Shown here: positions 37,768-46,375 of the stretch, one piece after another
How positions within the stretch are numbered: position 1 is the stretch's first letter
How the letters are laid out: the number at the start of each line of letters is the position of its first letter
From: Gandjariella thermophila
GTDB lineage: Bacteria > Actinomycetota > Actinomycetes > Mycobacteriales > Pseudonocardiaceae
Assembly: GCF_005405885.1 (NCBI RefSeq)
Contig: NZ_BJFL01000023.1
Coordinates: 35,316 to 99,315 of the forward strand
Direction of reading: 5' to 3'
Length of the DNA stretch: 64,000 bases
The notes under the pieces: generated by a model
The model's database searches: none
The model's input: only the letters and a program-made list of their open reading frames with translations
What the model was told of the DNA's origin: nothing
Made by a program: the position numbers and the translations under genes

Positions 37768-39051
37768 GTGAGTGGCGGGCCGGGGGGCAAGGTATCCGTT
37801 TCTGCTGGTAGAGACCGACGAGGTGTGCATACTCCCGCATTTCGCCGGCTGACGGGAGCGTGGCTGGTTTCCCTTCTCGGTGACGGGGTGCGGGTGGCCG
37901 CCCTGCCGCTGTTCACGGCGGTGAACACGGGTAGCCCGTTGGCCGTATCGGCGGTGGCCGTGGCCGAGGTGCTGCCCTGGCTCGCGGTGGCGCTGCCAGC
38001 GGGCGCGCTCGTCGACCGGTGGCGGCCGAGGCGGGTCGTCGTCGTCGCCCACGCGGTGCGCGCGGTGGCGACCGCGGCGCTGACCGCCGCGGTGGTCACC
38101 GGACATGCGGGCGTGACGCTACTCGTGGCGGTTGCCTTCCTGCTGACCTCGGCCGAGACATTCGCCGACTCGGCGTCACAGTCGCTGCTGGTCGGCCTGG
38201 CGGGGCCGACGGAACTGGAACGAGCGAACGGCCGTTTCGTCACGGCCGAGACGGTCGGCCTCGATCTCGGTGGCCCGCTCGCCGCCTCGGCGCTGTTCCT
38301 CTGGCACCCGGCGGCGTGCTTCGCGCTGGACACGCTGTCCTTCGTGGTGGCGGCGGTGCTGGTCGCCGGGCTCCCGGACGTCGTGCCCGCCCGCGAGGCG
38401 CCGTCGGCCGCCGGCAGGGCCGTGCTGGCGACGCTGCGCGAGGAGGTCGTGCGGGGCGGCGCTCACCTGCTGCGCAGCAGCCCGCTGCGGGTGCTGCTGA
38501 CCGCCGTGGCGGCCGCCGCGTTCGGGGTGAGCGCGGCCAACGCGGTGATCCCGCTGTACGCGCTGCGCGACCTGGCCGTGCCCGCCGCCGTGGTGCCCAC
38601 GCTGTGGGTGGTCATGTCGCTGGGCACGCTGGCCGCCGCGACGGCGGCTCCCCGCATGGTCCGCGCCGCGGGTGAGGGGCGGGTGCTGGTCGGCGCGCTG
38701 CTGCTGCTGGCCGGCGGGTACCTCGTGGTGGGCATGGTGCCGCGGGCGGGGGCGGTGTGGGGCGCGTACGCGGTGGTGGGGTTCGCCGCCGGCGCGTGGA
38801 ACGTGCTGTCCGCGACCCGCCGGCAGCGGCTCACGCCCGGGTCGATGATGGGCCGGGTCACCAGTTCGTACCGGCTGTTCGCGTGGGGGCTGATGCCGCT
38901 GGGCGCCGGCGTAGCCGGGCCGCTGGCCGTCGCCACCTCGCTGGGCACGGTGTTCGTCGTCGCCGGGGCCGTCATCGCGGTGACCGCGGTGGTGCTGGCC
39001 CGGCCGCTGAGCCGCCCGGTGGGCGTTCCCCGAACCCCGTCCGGCGCGTGA
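37768..39051 (+). CDS. MFS transporter, EntS-like
   Basis: A 427-residue membrane protein with 11-12 hydrophobic helices, the loop LPAGALVDRWRPRRVV between helices 2 and 3 (the MFS motif A position), and a helix pattern like enterobactin exporter EntS and related DHA-type permeases. GTG start at 37768 with an AGAAAGGA-type site 8 bases before. Divergent from the GTRITA-repeat gene. It could export a small molecule or peptide; the pairing with the repeat protein is suggestive but unproven. Confidence 0.88.
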   Translation: MSGGPGGKVSVSAGRDRRGVHTPAFRRLTGAWLVSLLGDGVRVAALPLFTAVNTGSPLAVSAVAVAEVLPWLAVALPAGALVDRWRPRRVVVVAHAVRAVATAALTAAVVTGHAGVTLLVAVAFLLTSAETFADSASQSLLVGLAGPTELERANGRFVTAETVGLDLGGPLAASALFLWHPAACFALDTLSFVVAAVLVAGLPDVVPAREAPSAAGRAVLATLREEVVRGGAHLLRSSPLRVLLTAVAAAAFGVSAANAVIPLYALRDLAVPAAVVPTLWVVMSLGTLAAATAAPRMVRAAGEGRVLVGALLLLAGGYLVVGMVPRAGAVWGAYAVVGFAAGAWNVLSATRRQRLTPGSMMGRVTSSYRLFAWGLMPLGAGVAGPLAVATSLGTVFVVAGAVIAVTAVVLARPLSRPVGVPRTPSGA

Positions 39052-39124
39052 TCCTCGAACGGACCACGGGAGTCCACGGCCCCGCCCTGGCCGGTCAGTG
39101 GGCCGTATCGGCTACCGTACCGCC

Positions 39125-39403
39125 GTGACCGTCGTGGAGACCGTTTCCGTCTTCGCGCTGATCCCGCTGGGCATCTACGGCGTGATCATGCTGTTGACGC
39201 TGTGGCCGAAGTTCACCCAGACCCCGCGGTACCGGCCGGGCCAGCCGTGGGAGTACCCGCCGCTGTGGTGGAGCGCGGACCCGGCCGCGGCGAGCGCCCC
39301 CGAGGCGCTGTCCCGTGCGGGAGAAGGCGCCGAGCACACCGACAACGACAGGGCCGGCGCGCCGGCCCCGACCGCCCGGGGAGGTGCCCGTGGTAGCTGG
39401 TGA
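39125..39403 (+). CDS. Small actinobacterial membrane protein
   Basis: A 92-residue protein starting at GTG 39125 with one membrane helix (VFALIPLGIYGVIMLLTLWP), followed by PRYRPGQPWEYPPLWWSADP, a Trp/Pro-rich segment, and a disordered tail. The frame is open further upstream but the GTG start fits the helix position. Overlaps the DUF5130 gene by 14 bases, so coupled. The aromatic segment suggests an interfacial anchor at the membrane surface. Function unknown. Confidence 0.72.
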   Translation: MTVVETVSVFALIPLGIYGVIMLLTLWPKFTQTPRYRPGQPWEYPPLWWSADPAAASAPEALSRAGEGAEHTDNDRAGAPAPTARGGARGSW

Positions 39404-39902
39404 CGTCGCGAAGCAGGAAGGATCCGGCGCGGGCGGCGAGCCCTCGACCGCGCAGCGGCAACTGGGCAACGGCGAGGTGGTGATGCCGACCGGCCGGGTG
39501 TCCATCGCCCGGCGCGTGGTGCTCAGCAAGCCGAGGGTGCCGTTCAGCCCCGGCCAGCTCACCCGGTTGGACGAGGCGCTCACCCTCGCCACCCGGACCA
39601 CCGGGCTGGACTTCAGCGTCTACCTCGGCGACCTCGGCGAGGACACCAGGGCCACCGCGGAGAACCTGCACGCCGCCACCGGCGAGCGGGCCCCGCACGC
39701 CGTGCTGATCGCGGTGTCCCCGGGCCAGCGGGTGGTCGAGGTGGTCACCGGCGAGGAGTCCCACCGCCGGCTGGCCGACCGCGGCTGCAAGCTGGCCGTG
39801 ATGAGCATGGTGGCCTCGTTCAAGGAGGGCGACCTGTTCGGTGGCCTGATCGGTGGCCTGCGCATGCTCACCGACCAGGCCGGCTCCCCGCCGCGCCACT
39901 GA
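39390..39902 (+). CDS. DUF5130 (TPM-like) protein
   Basis: A 170-residue soluble protein with the strand/helix pattern of TPM-type domains: LTRLDEALTLATRTTGLDFSVYLGDL, then HAVLIAVSPGQRVVEVVTGEES, then DRGCKLAVMSMVASFKEGDLF. GTG at 39390 has GGAGG 5 bases upstream and lies within the end of the upstream small membrane protein gene, implying coupled translation. Probably the counterpart of mycobacterial Rv2468c. It may act near the inner membrane; role unknown. Confidence 0.78.
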   Translation: MVAGDVAKQEGSGAGGEPSTAQRQLGNGEVVMPTGRVSIARRVVLSKPRVPFSPGQLTRLDEALTLATRTTGLDFSVYLGDLGEDTRATAENLHAATGERAPHAVLIAVSPGQRVVEVVTGEESHRRLADRGCKLAVMSMVASFKEGDLFGGLIGGLRMLTDQAGSPPRH

Positions 39903-40065
39903 CTCGCGCGGGCTGGCCGCAGGCAGCCGGCGGGTGCGGCGGTGTCCTGCGGTTGCACGCCTCTGCGGCCATCAGCCTGCTGCTCGCCGACGGCGAAGCC
40001 GCGCCCTGCCGCCGCGGACGAAGGTGAGCGGTACCGAGGGAAGCGGGGTCCGCGCGGTGGCCCGG
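39903..40065. other. Gap without a gene next to the toxin relic
   Basis: About 160 bases after the DUF5130 gene, with no supported gene on either strand. Together with the toxin relic and element B it fills the space up to 40322. Confidence 0.35.
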
Positions 40066-40142
40066 TCAGCGCAGGCCGAGTACCACACGGAGGGCCGCGT
40101 CGATCTCGGTCATCTCGTGCAGCGAGAGCCGACCTGCGAGAC
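40066..40142 (-). pseudogene. Severed C-terminus of a MazF/PemK toxin gene
   Basis: Minus-strand frame reads AGRLSLHEMTEIDAALRVVL then GLR and stop, like the last helix of PemK/MazF-type endoribonuclease toxins (GRLS-x-x-x-M-x-x-V/ID-x-ALR-x-VLGL). No upstream toxin body or antitoxin is present; dispersed element B begins 12 bases away on the side where the gene body should lie. Confidence 0.5.
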
Positions 40143-40153
40143 GGCAACCACGT

Positions 40154-40322
40154 CAGTGCCTGTTCCGGAACGCGCGCCGCGATCGCGTCGCCGGGGCGCG
40201 ATCGGGACCCGGCAATCCGGTCGTGTCAGGCGCCCCGCCCCCCGCGATCGCGGGGCTTCGGCCTGGCGCGTTCCCACACTCGTCATCGCCGGGTCGGTCC
40301 GGTTCCCGGAACAGGCTGTCAG
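40154..40322 (+). repeat. Dispersed intergenic element, copy B (full length)
   Basis: 169 bp starting CAGTGCCTGTTCCGGAACG and ending GGAACAGGCTGTCAG. The core GGAACGCGCGCCGCGATC and the distal GCGCGTTCC form an inverted repeat with GC-rich insert. The TGACAG end (minus strand) supplies the stop codon of the gene at 40319. Confidence 0.7.
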
Positions 40323-41191
40323 AGCAGGCCGAGTTCGCGGAAGCGTTCGGTGAGGCCGACCGCCGAGGTGGTGACCGCGTCGGCGCCGGCGTCCACCGCC
40401 TCGGAGCCGAAGTGCCGGGCGGCCTGCTCGTTGGTGTAGACGAGCACCGGGGTGGCCTCGTCCGCCCTGCGCACCTGCCGGATCAGCCGCACACCCGCGT
40501 CCGGCACCACGCCGTTGCCCTCGGCGCGGCTCATATCGGTGATCACCGCCCGGTACCGGCGCTCGCCGAGCCGTTCCAGCGCCTGGCTGGTGGTGGTCGC
40601 CACGTCCACCCGGATGCCGCGGTCGTGCAACTGGTCGGCGAGCAGCGCGAAGCTCTTCGGGTTGTCGTCCACCCACAGCACGCCGAACGGCTCCACGCCG
40701 AACTCGGCGGACCTGGCCCGCCGGCTGAACGCCCACCGGCGCCGGCGGGTCACCCAGTTGATGCCCCGCCGGATCAGCATCTCCTCGGCCGGTGGGGTGC
40801 CGGGGCGGCTGGGCGGTTCCGGGCTCGCCGCCGGCTGGTGCTCCTCCACGCTGGACCCGCTGGGCTGGTGCGGCACCAGGGCCGGCCCGTCGGCGGTCGG
40901 CGGTATCGGCGGCGCACCCGGCTCGGCGGGCAGCCGGGTCGCGCCGTAGGTGGCCAGCGCCTCCAGTTCGCGGCGCAGCACCACCACCTGCTCCTGCAGG
41001 TCGGCGACCAGCCGGCCCTGCTCCTTAATCAGCTCGCTCAGGGAGAGCTCCTGGCCACCGACCTCCAGCGTGATCCTGCGCCGCCTGACCGGGTCCAGCA
41101 GCCGGCCCAGTGGTCGGTGGAACGACAGGACTGCCACCAGCGCGAGGAGCGGCCAGAGCAGGCTGCTCACCGCCGAGATCGTGTCGGCCAC
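40319..41191 (-). CDS. Membrane-anchored orphan receiver-domain protein
   Basis: A 290-residue protein. Residues 8-30 (LLWPLLALVAVLSF) form a membrane anchor; a coiled coil follows near 45-80 (LSLSELIKEQGRLVADLQEQ); a Pro-rich linker leads to a receiver-like domain from about 165. The acidic pair is in VLWVDDNP, the phospho-acceptor Asp in AVITDMS, and the Thr in VLVYTNE, but the conserved Lys before the last loop seems absent (GADAVTTSAVG). There is no output domain and no kinase gene nearby. It may be a membrane adaptor or receive phosphate atypically. Function inferred only from domain type. Confidence 0.75.
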   Translation of the reverse strand: MADTISAVSSLLWPLLALVAVLSFHRPLGRLLDPVRRRRITLEVGGQELSLSELIKEQGRLVADLQEQVVVLRRELEALATYGATRLPAEPGAPPIPPTADGPALVPHQPSGSSVEEHQPAASPEPPSRPGTPPAEEMLIRRGINWVTRRRRWAFSRRARSAEFGVEPFGVLWVDDNPKSFALLADQLHDRGIRVDVATTTSQALERLGERRYRAVITDMSRAEGNGVVPDAGVRLIRQVRRADEATPVLVYTNEQAARHFGSEAVDAGADAVTTSAVGLTERFRELGLL

Positions 41192-41259
41192 GGCCGCAGG
41201 GTATGGCCGCTCGGCCCTCCCGTGCGGGCCGATCCGACCCGGCTCACCCGGAAGCCTGA

Positions 41260-41313
41260 CCGCGCGTGGCCCGGGTGGGGTGACGCCGGCACACCACCCC
41301 GGGCCACGCGCGG
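41260..41313 (-). terminator. Strong hairpin terminator after pepN
   Basis: A perfect 16-bp inverted repeat (41260-41275 with 41298-41313, loop 22 that itself can pair partly) lies immediately after the pepN stop and before the start of the next minus-strand gene. Confidence 0.75.
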
Positions 41314-41314
41314 C

Positions 41315-43879
41315 TCACGAGCGGTCGAACTCCTGCGCGGCCAGCGCCCGGACGATGCCGGCGCGGCCCTCCAGCACCAGCCGGCGCAGCGCCGGCGGGT
41401 GGTCGCCTTCCAGCCACCGGTCCGCGGCCGCCACCGTGGCCGGTTCCACCGCCCACGCCGGGAACAGCCCGACCACCACCGGCTGCGCGTGCTCGCTGGA
41501 CCGCCGCTGCCACACCCCGGCCACATCCGCGAAGTAGCGGTCCACGTATGGCGCGAGCAGTGCCTTCTGACCCGGGTGCGGAATGCCCGAGATGATCGCC
41601 TCCATCACCGCGTTGGCCAGCCCGTCGTCGTGCACCGCGCGCTGCCACGCCTCGGCCTTGGCCTCCGGTGTGGGCCGCAGCGCCCGCGCCCGCTCGGCCC
41701 GGCGCCGGCCGGTCGCCGTGGGGTCGCGCTCCAGCTCCCGCTGGATCTCCTCTTCGCCGGCCTTGCCGTGCGCGGCCAGCGCGTGCAGCAGCCGCCAGCG
41801 CAGGTCGGTGTCCACAACCAACCCGGACAGCGGTGTGGAGCCGTCCAGCCAGCCCCGCACCACGGCGAGCTGATCCTCGGAGAGCACCGACTCGGCCAGC
41901 ACGTTGACGAAGGCGAGCTGGTGGTCCGAGCCGGCCGGGGCCGATTCGGCCAGCTCGAACAGCCGGGTGGTGAACCGCCGCCAGCCCTCGGCCTGCCAGG
42001 CCGGGTCGGTGTAGGAGGCGAGCGCGGTCTGGGTCTGCAGCAGCAGCCGCTGCACCACGCCGACCTCGGTCTCCGCCTGGATACCGCCGAGCACCAGGTT
42101 GACGAAGTCGCGCGCCTTCAGCTCGGCCTCGCGGGTCATCTCCCAGGCCGCCGACCAGCACAGCGTGCGCGGCAGCGACTCGGTGATGTCGGCGATCCGG
42201 TCGATCAGCACCGCCAGCGAGTCGTTGTCCAGCCGCATCGTGCAGTAGGTCAGGTCGTCGTCGTTGACCAGCACCAGCTTGCCCCGGGACACGCCGACCA
42301 GGTCCGGCACGTCGGTGCGCTCGCCGGTGACGTCCAGCTCCACCCGGTGGGTGCGGACCAGCCTGCCGGTGGCCGGGTCGTCGTCGTACACGCCGACGGC
42401 CAGCCGGTGGGTGCGCAGCTCCCCGGCGCCCGGCCGGGCCGGCCCCTGCAGCACGGCGAACTCGGTGAACCGGTTCCGCTCGTCCACGGCGAACTTCGGC
42501 CGCAGCATGTTCAGCCCGGTGGTCTGCAGCCACTGCGCGCTCCACCAGGACAGGTCCCGGCCCGACGCCTGCTCCAGGGCGGCGAGCAGGTCGTTCAGCG
42601 TGGCGTTCGCCCAGGAGTGCTTGGCGAAGTAGATCCGCAGTCCGGACAGGAAGTTCTCCAGCCCCACGTAGGCGACCAGTTGCTTGAGCACGCTGGCGCC
42701 CTTGGCGTAGGTGATGCCGTCGAAGTTGACCTCCACGGCCTGCAGGTCGGGGATGTCGGCGGCCACCGGATGGGTGGACGGGAGCTGGTCCTGCCGGTAC
42801 GCCCAGGACTTCTCCACGTTGGCGAACGTGGTCCAGGCGTGCCGGAACTCGGTCACTTCCACCTGGGCGAGCACGCTGGCCCAGGTGGCGAACGACTCGT
42901 TCAGCCACAGGTCGTCCCACCAGCGCATGGTGACCAGATCGCCGAACCACATGTGCGCCATCTCGTGCAGCAGCGTCTCGCAACGCCGCTCGTACAGGTA
43001 GCGGGTGACCCGGCTGCGGAAGACGTAGTCCTCCAGGAAGGTGACGCAACCCGCGTTCTCCATCGCGCCGGCGTTGAACTCGGGCACGAAGCACTGGTCG
43101 TACTTGCCGAACGGGTAGCGCACCCCGAACGCCCGGTGGTAGAAGCCGAAGCCCTGCTTGGTCTGGGTGAACAGCCGCTCGGCGTCCATGTACTCGGCCA
43201 GCGACGCCCGGCAGTAGATGCCCAGCGGGATGGTGCCCTCGTCGTCGGTGTAGGCGTCCTGCCACTTCGCGTACGGCCCGGCGACCAGTGCCACCAGGTA
43301 GGTGGACATTGGGCCGGCGGTGCCGAAGACGTGTCGCACCGCGCCGCCGGGCAGCGTCTCGGTGACCTCGGCGGCCGCGTTGGACACGACCTCCCACGCC
43401 GCGGGCGCGGTCACCGTCACGTCGTAGCTGGCCTTGAGGTCGGGCTGGTCGAAGCAGGCGAACATCCGCTTCGCGTCCGCCGTCTCGAACTGCGAGTACA
43501 GGTAGACGCCGCCGTCCACCGGGTCGACGAAGCGGTGCAACCCCTCGCCGGTGGTCATATACCGGCAGTCCGCGGACACCACCAGTTCGTTGTCCTCGGC
43601 GAGCTCTGGCAGGGGGATGCCGTCCTCCTCGCGGTAGCCGGAGACGTCCAGCTCCGTGCCGTTGAGGACCGCCCGATCCACCCGCGCGGCCACCAGATCC
43701 ACCCAGCTCGAGATGCCCGGCTGACGGCACCGGAAGCGGATCCGGGTCACCGAGCGAAACGTCCCCTCACCAGGGCCCCCCTGGCCGTCGGTGAGGTCCA
43801 GGTCGATCTGGTAGGACACCACCTCCAGCGACGCGGCGCGTTGCTGGGCCTGGTCACGGGTGAGGTTCGGCGCGGCCAC
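41315..43879 (-). CDS. pepN: Aminopeptidase N (M1 zinc metallopeptidase)
   Basis: An 854-residue cytosolic peptidase that removes N-terminal residues from peptides. The exopeptidase motif GAMEN is near residue 268; the zinc site HEMAHMWFGDLVTMRWWDDL followed by WLNES gives HExxH-x18-E near 305-328. The ERAP1-like C-terminal helical domain fills residues 520-854. Length and start (MAAPNLTRDQAQQRAA) match actinobacterial PepN. Its neighbour upstream is divergently transcribed and is the Rv2466c-like gene, the same pair as Rv2467-Rv2466c in M. tuberculosis. Confidence 0.96.
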   Translation of the reverse strand: MAAPNLTRDQAQQRAASLEVVSYQIDLDLTDGQGGPGEGTFRSVTRIRFRCRQPGISSWVDLVAARVDRAVLNGTELDVSGYREEDGIPLPELAEDNELVVSADCRYMTTGEGLHRFVDPVDGGVYLYSQFETADAKRMFACFDQPDLKASYDVTVTAPAAWEVVSNAAAEVTETLPGGAVRHVFGTAGPMSTYLVALVAGPYAKWQDAYTDDEGTIPLGIYCRASLAEYMDAERLFTQTKQGFGFYHRAFGVRYPFGKYDQCFVPEFNAGAMENAGCVTFLEDYVFRSRVTRYLYERRCETLLHEMAHMWFGDLVTMRWWDDLWLNESFATWASVLAQVEVTEFRHAWTTFANVEKSWAYRQDQLPSTHPVAADIPDLQAVEVNFDGITYAKGASVLKQLVAYVGLENFLSGLRIYFAKHSWANATLNDLLAALEQASGRDLSWWSAQWLQTTGLNMLRPKFAVDERNRFTEFAVLQGPARPGAGELRTHRLAVGVYDDDPATGRLVRTHRVELDVTGERTDVPDLVGVSRGKLVLVNDDDLTYCTMRLDNDSLAVLIDRIADITESLPRTLCWSAAWEMTREAELKARDFVNLVLGGIQAETEVGVVQRLLLQTQTALASYTDPAWQAEGWRRFTTRLFELAESAPAGSDHQLAFVNVLAESVLSEDQLAVVRGWLDGSTPLSGLVVDTDLRWRLLHALAAHGKAGEEEIQRELERDPTATGRRRAERARALRPTPEAKAEAWQRAVHDDGLANAVMEAIISGIPHPGQKALLAPYVDRYFADVAGVWQRRSSEHAQPVVVGLFPAWAVEPATVAAADRWLEGDHPPALRRLVLEGRAGIVRALAAQEFDRS

Positions 43880-44068
43880 TGATCACCTCATCTGTCGGCT
43901 TCGACATTCGTTTCGAACACGGACCGTCGCATCCAACCACGACGCGTGCAATGATCGCCGTAGCTCGACCAAGATCGTGCTCGGGAAGAGTAGACGGGCC
44001 GCGGTGGTTGGCAGGAATGGGCGTCCGAACGGCGGCGCCCGTGCCCGTCAACCGACTGGAGAGCGCCC

Positions 44069-44701
44069 GTGACCACCGCTGGAGAGACCACGAAGCACCC
44101 GGCCCGTGTCGACTTCTGGTTCGACCCGATCTGCCCGTTCGCCTGGATCACCTCACGCTGGATTCTCGAGGTGGCCCAGGTGCGCGACATCGACCTGCGG
44201 TTCCACGTGATGAGCCTGTCCGTGCTCAACGAGGGCCGGGACAACCTGCCGGAGCGGTACCAGGAGCTGCTGTCCCGGGGGTGGGGACCGGTACGCGTGT
44301 GCATCGCCGCCGCCAAGCACCACGGTGAGGACGTGCTTCCCGCCCTGTACACGGCGCTGGGTACCCGCATCCACAACGAGGGGAACAAGGACTTCGGCTC
44401 GGCCATCGAGCAGGCGCTGGCCGATGTCGGCCTGCCCGCCGAGCTGGCCCGGGCCGCCGAGTCCACCGAGTACGACGAGGAGTTGCGGGCCAGCCACCAC
44501 GCGGGCATGGATCCGGTGGGCCTGGACGTCGGCACGCCCACGATCCACGTGGACGGGGTGGCGTTCTTCGGCCCGGTGCTGACCAAGATCCCGCGCGGCG
44601 AGGAGGCCGGACAGATCTTCGACGGCGCCCTGGCGCTGGCCCGGTACCCGTACTTCTTCGAACTCAAGCGCACCCGCACCGGCGAGCTGGACTTCTCCTG
44701 A
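44069..44701 (+). CDS. Rv2466c-like mycothiol-linked DsbA-fold oxidoreductase
   Basis: A 210-residue thioredoxin/DsbA-fold protein very like M. tuberculosis Rv2466c, the mycothiol-dependent nitroreductase that activates certain nitro drugs: [20 protein letters not shown], then [20 protein letters not shown], then [17 protein letters not shown]. The active-site motif is CPFA (Cys22, Ala25) where Rv2466c has CPWC, so the second cysteine is missing; a monothiol mechanism using only mycothiol is possible. GTG 44069 with GGAGAG 5 bases upstream. Divergent from pepN, convergent with the flavoprotein gene. Confidence 0.9.
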   Translation: MTTAGETTKHPARVDFWFDPICPFAWITSRWILEVAQVRDIDLRFHVMSLSVLNEGRDNLPERYQELLSRGWGPVRVCIAAAKHHGEDVLPALYTALGTRIHNEGNKDFGSAIEQALADVGLPAELARAAESTEYDEELRASHHAGMDPVGLDVGTPTIHVDGVAFFGPVLTKIPRGEEAGQIFDGALALARYPYFFELKRTRTGELDFS

Positions 44702-44714
44702 CCAGCGGGCACAG

Positions 44715-44753
44715 GCATCGGGCGGGCCGACGTGGCGCCGGCCCGCCCGATGC
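44715..44753. terminator. Bidirectional hairpin terminator
   Basis: A perfect 14-bp inverted repeat (44715-44728 with 44740-44753, loop 11) between convergent stops at 44701 and 44780. Confidence 0.75.
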
Positions 44754-44779
44754 TCCTTCCGCGATTCCCGGGCTCCGCC

Positions 44780-46375
44780 CTAGTTCATCGCCCTGGCCCC
44801 GTCCCTGCTGAACTCCCACGCGGCCAGCCGGGTGCGGTCCACCGGCGGCATCTCCTGTTCCGAGGCCGGGCCGGGGTCCACGCTGCGCAGGTTGGGGCTG
44901 CTGCGCTCGGCGCCCACGGCGCGCAGGTTCGGTCGGCTGCGCTCGGCGCCCACCGCGCGCAGGTACGGGCCGCTGCGCTCGGCGCCGACCGGGCGCAGCG
45001 CGCCGCTGCTGCGCTCGCCGTCCGGGGTGCGCAGCGGGCCGCTGGTGCGGTCCGCTGCCGGTCCGCGCAGGTTGGCGCTGCTGCGCTCGGCGGTCCGCTG
45101 GGTGGTGGTGATCCGCTCGCGCCCCGGGGCGCGGGTCGCGGTGCGGCGCAGCTGCTCCTCCAGTTCCGCCGTCCAGCGGACCATGGCCCGCGGGGCCTCT
45201 CGGCCCACCACGCCAACCAGCCGGCCGTCCTTGACGTACCCGACCAGCCCGCCGCCGCCGTCTTCGGCGGCACCGGCCAGCCGCACCGTGTCGTCACCCA
45301 GCGCGGGCAGGCCCGAGCCCTGCAGCCGGGTCTTGTGCTGCTCGGTCCAGAACCGCGGCAGCGGGGTGTACGGGCGGGCGCTGCGCTGCCCGGCGAGCAG
45401 GCTCTCCGCCGCGTGCCGGCCCATCTCGACGGCGTTGGTCCAGTGCTCCACCCGCCGCGGCGTGCTGTCGAAGCGCAGGTTCGGCCAGCGGGCCACGTCG
45501 CCGCAGGCCACCACGTCGTTGGCGCCGACGGCGTGGCAGGTCGGCCCGCACAGCACACCGTCCTCCAGGGCCAGCCCGGAGCCGCGCAGCCAGGCCGTGG
45601 CCGGCACGCTGCCCACCGCGAGCACCACGGCGTCGGCGAGCACCAGGTGCCCGTCGGAGAGGTGCAGCGCCATGCCCCAGCTCTCCCGGAACCAGTTCAG
45701 CACCTTGACGCCGAGGTGCACGTCCACCCCGTTGGCGCGGTGCAGCTCGGCCAGGGACCTGCCGAGTTTCTGGCCCAACGCCCTGCCCATCAGAACCGGC
45801 GAGCGGGACGCGATCGTCGCCGCCCGGCCCATCTGGCGCACGGTGGAGGCCACCTCGCAGGCGGTGAACCCGCCGCCGATGACCACCACTGGCCCGTCCC
45901 CGTGGCGGAGCTGGCGGCGCAGCTGGGCGGCGTCGTCCAGGGTGCGCAGCTGCACCACGCGGGAATCGTGCCGGGGGGAGCCAGCCAGGTGTCTGGGCTC
46001 CACGCCGGTGGCGATCACCAGACCGTCGTAGCGCATCTCCTCGCCGCCCGGCAGGTGCAGCATCCGGCGCGAGGTGTCCACCTGGTACACGGGCGTGTTC
46101 AGCCGCCACTGCGCGTCCAGCTCCACGTAGCTCTCGAAGAGCAGGTCGCTCGGGCGCAACTCGCCGAGCAGCAACTGCTTGGACAGCGCCGGCCGGTGGT
46201 ACGGCTGGTGCCGCTCCGCACCGATGATGACCAGTTCACCGGTGAAGTTCAGCTCGCGCAGCCGCTCGGCGGCGCGCAGGCCGGCGAGGCCGGCGCCGAC
46301 GATGACGATCCGCTCGGGGCTCGCGGCCGCCGCGTCGGCGGAGGCTCGGGACAGCATCGGGTCGAGGTCTGTCAT
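44780..46375 (-). CDS. FAD-dependent ferredoxin-reductase-like oxidoreductase with repeat tail
   Basis: A 531-residue flavoprotein. FAD-binding IVGAGLAGLRAAERL is near residues 23-37, NAD(P)-binding VVIGGGFTACEVA near 160-172, and VACGDVARWP near 295 is the second FAD segment. The layout matches rubredoxin/ferredoxin reductases of the pyridine-nucleotide disulfide oxidoreductase family. Residues 428-499 are six copies of a 12-residue repeat (consensus GAERSSPNLRAV) not found in the family, then a short tail. ATG 46375 overlaps the ferredoxin stop by 4 bases. With the ferredoxin and the ferric-reductase-like membrane gene it forms an electron-transfer operon. Confidence 0.9.
   Translation of the reverse strand: MTDLDPMLSRASADAAAASPERIVIVGAGLAGLRAAERLRELNFTGELVIIGAERHQPYHRPALSKQLLLGELRPSDLLFESYVELDAQWRLNTPVYQVDTSRRMLHLPGGEEMRYDGLVIATGVEPRHLAGSPRHDSRVVQLRTLDDAAQLRRQLRHGDGPVVVIGGGFTACEVASTVRQMGRAATIASRSPVLMGRALGQKLGRSLAELHRANGVDVHLGVKVLNWFRESWGMALHLSDGHLVLADAVVLAVGSVPATAWLRGSGLALEDGVLCGPTCHAVGANDVVACGDVARWPNLRFDSTPRRVEHWTNAVEMGRHAAESLLAGQRSARPYTPLPRFWTEQHKTRLQGSGLPALGDDTVRLAGAAEDGGGGLVGYVKDGRLVGVVGREAPRAMVRWTAELEEQLRRTATRAPGRERITTTQRTAERSSANLRGPAADRTSGPLRTPDGERSSGALRPVGAERSGPYLRAVGAERSRPNLRAVGAERSSPNLRSVDPGPASEQEMPPVDRTRLAAWEFSRDGARAMN
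44879..45094 (-). repeat. Six tandem 36-bp repeats in the reductase gene
   Basis: Six 36-bp units encode 12-residue repeats, AERS-x-x-x-LR-x-x type. The units nearest the C-terminus are most alike, so the array grew by tandem duplication at that end. Predicted to be an extended basic/Ser-rich linker. Confidence 0.85.

Noticed and set aside
40223..43882. Plus-strand frame of more than 1200 codons opposite pepN
   Set aside because: PepN motifs (GAMEN, HEMAH) are on the minus strand; the other frame is compositionally non-coding.
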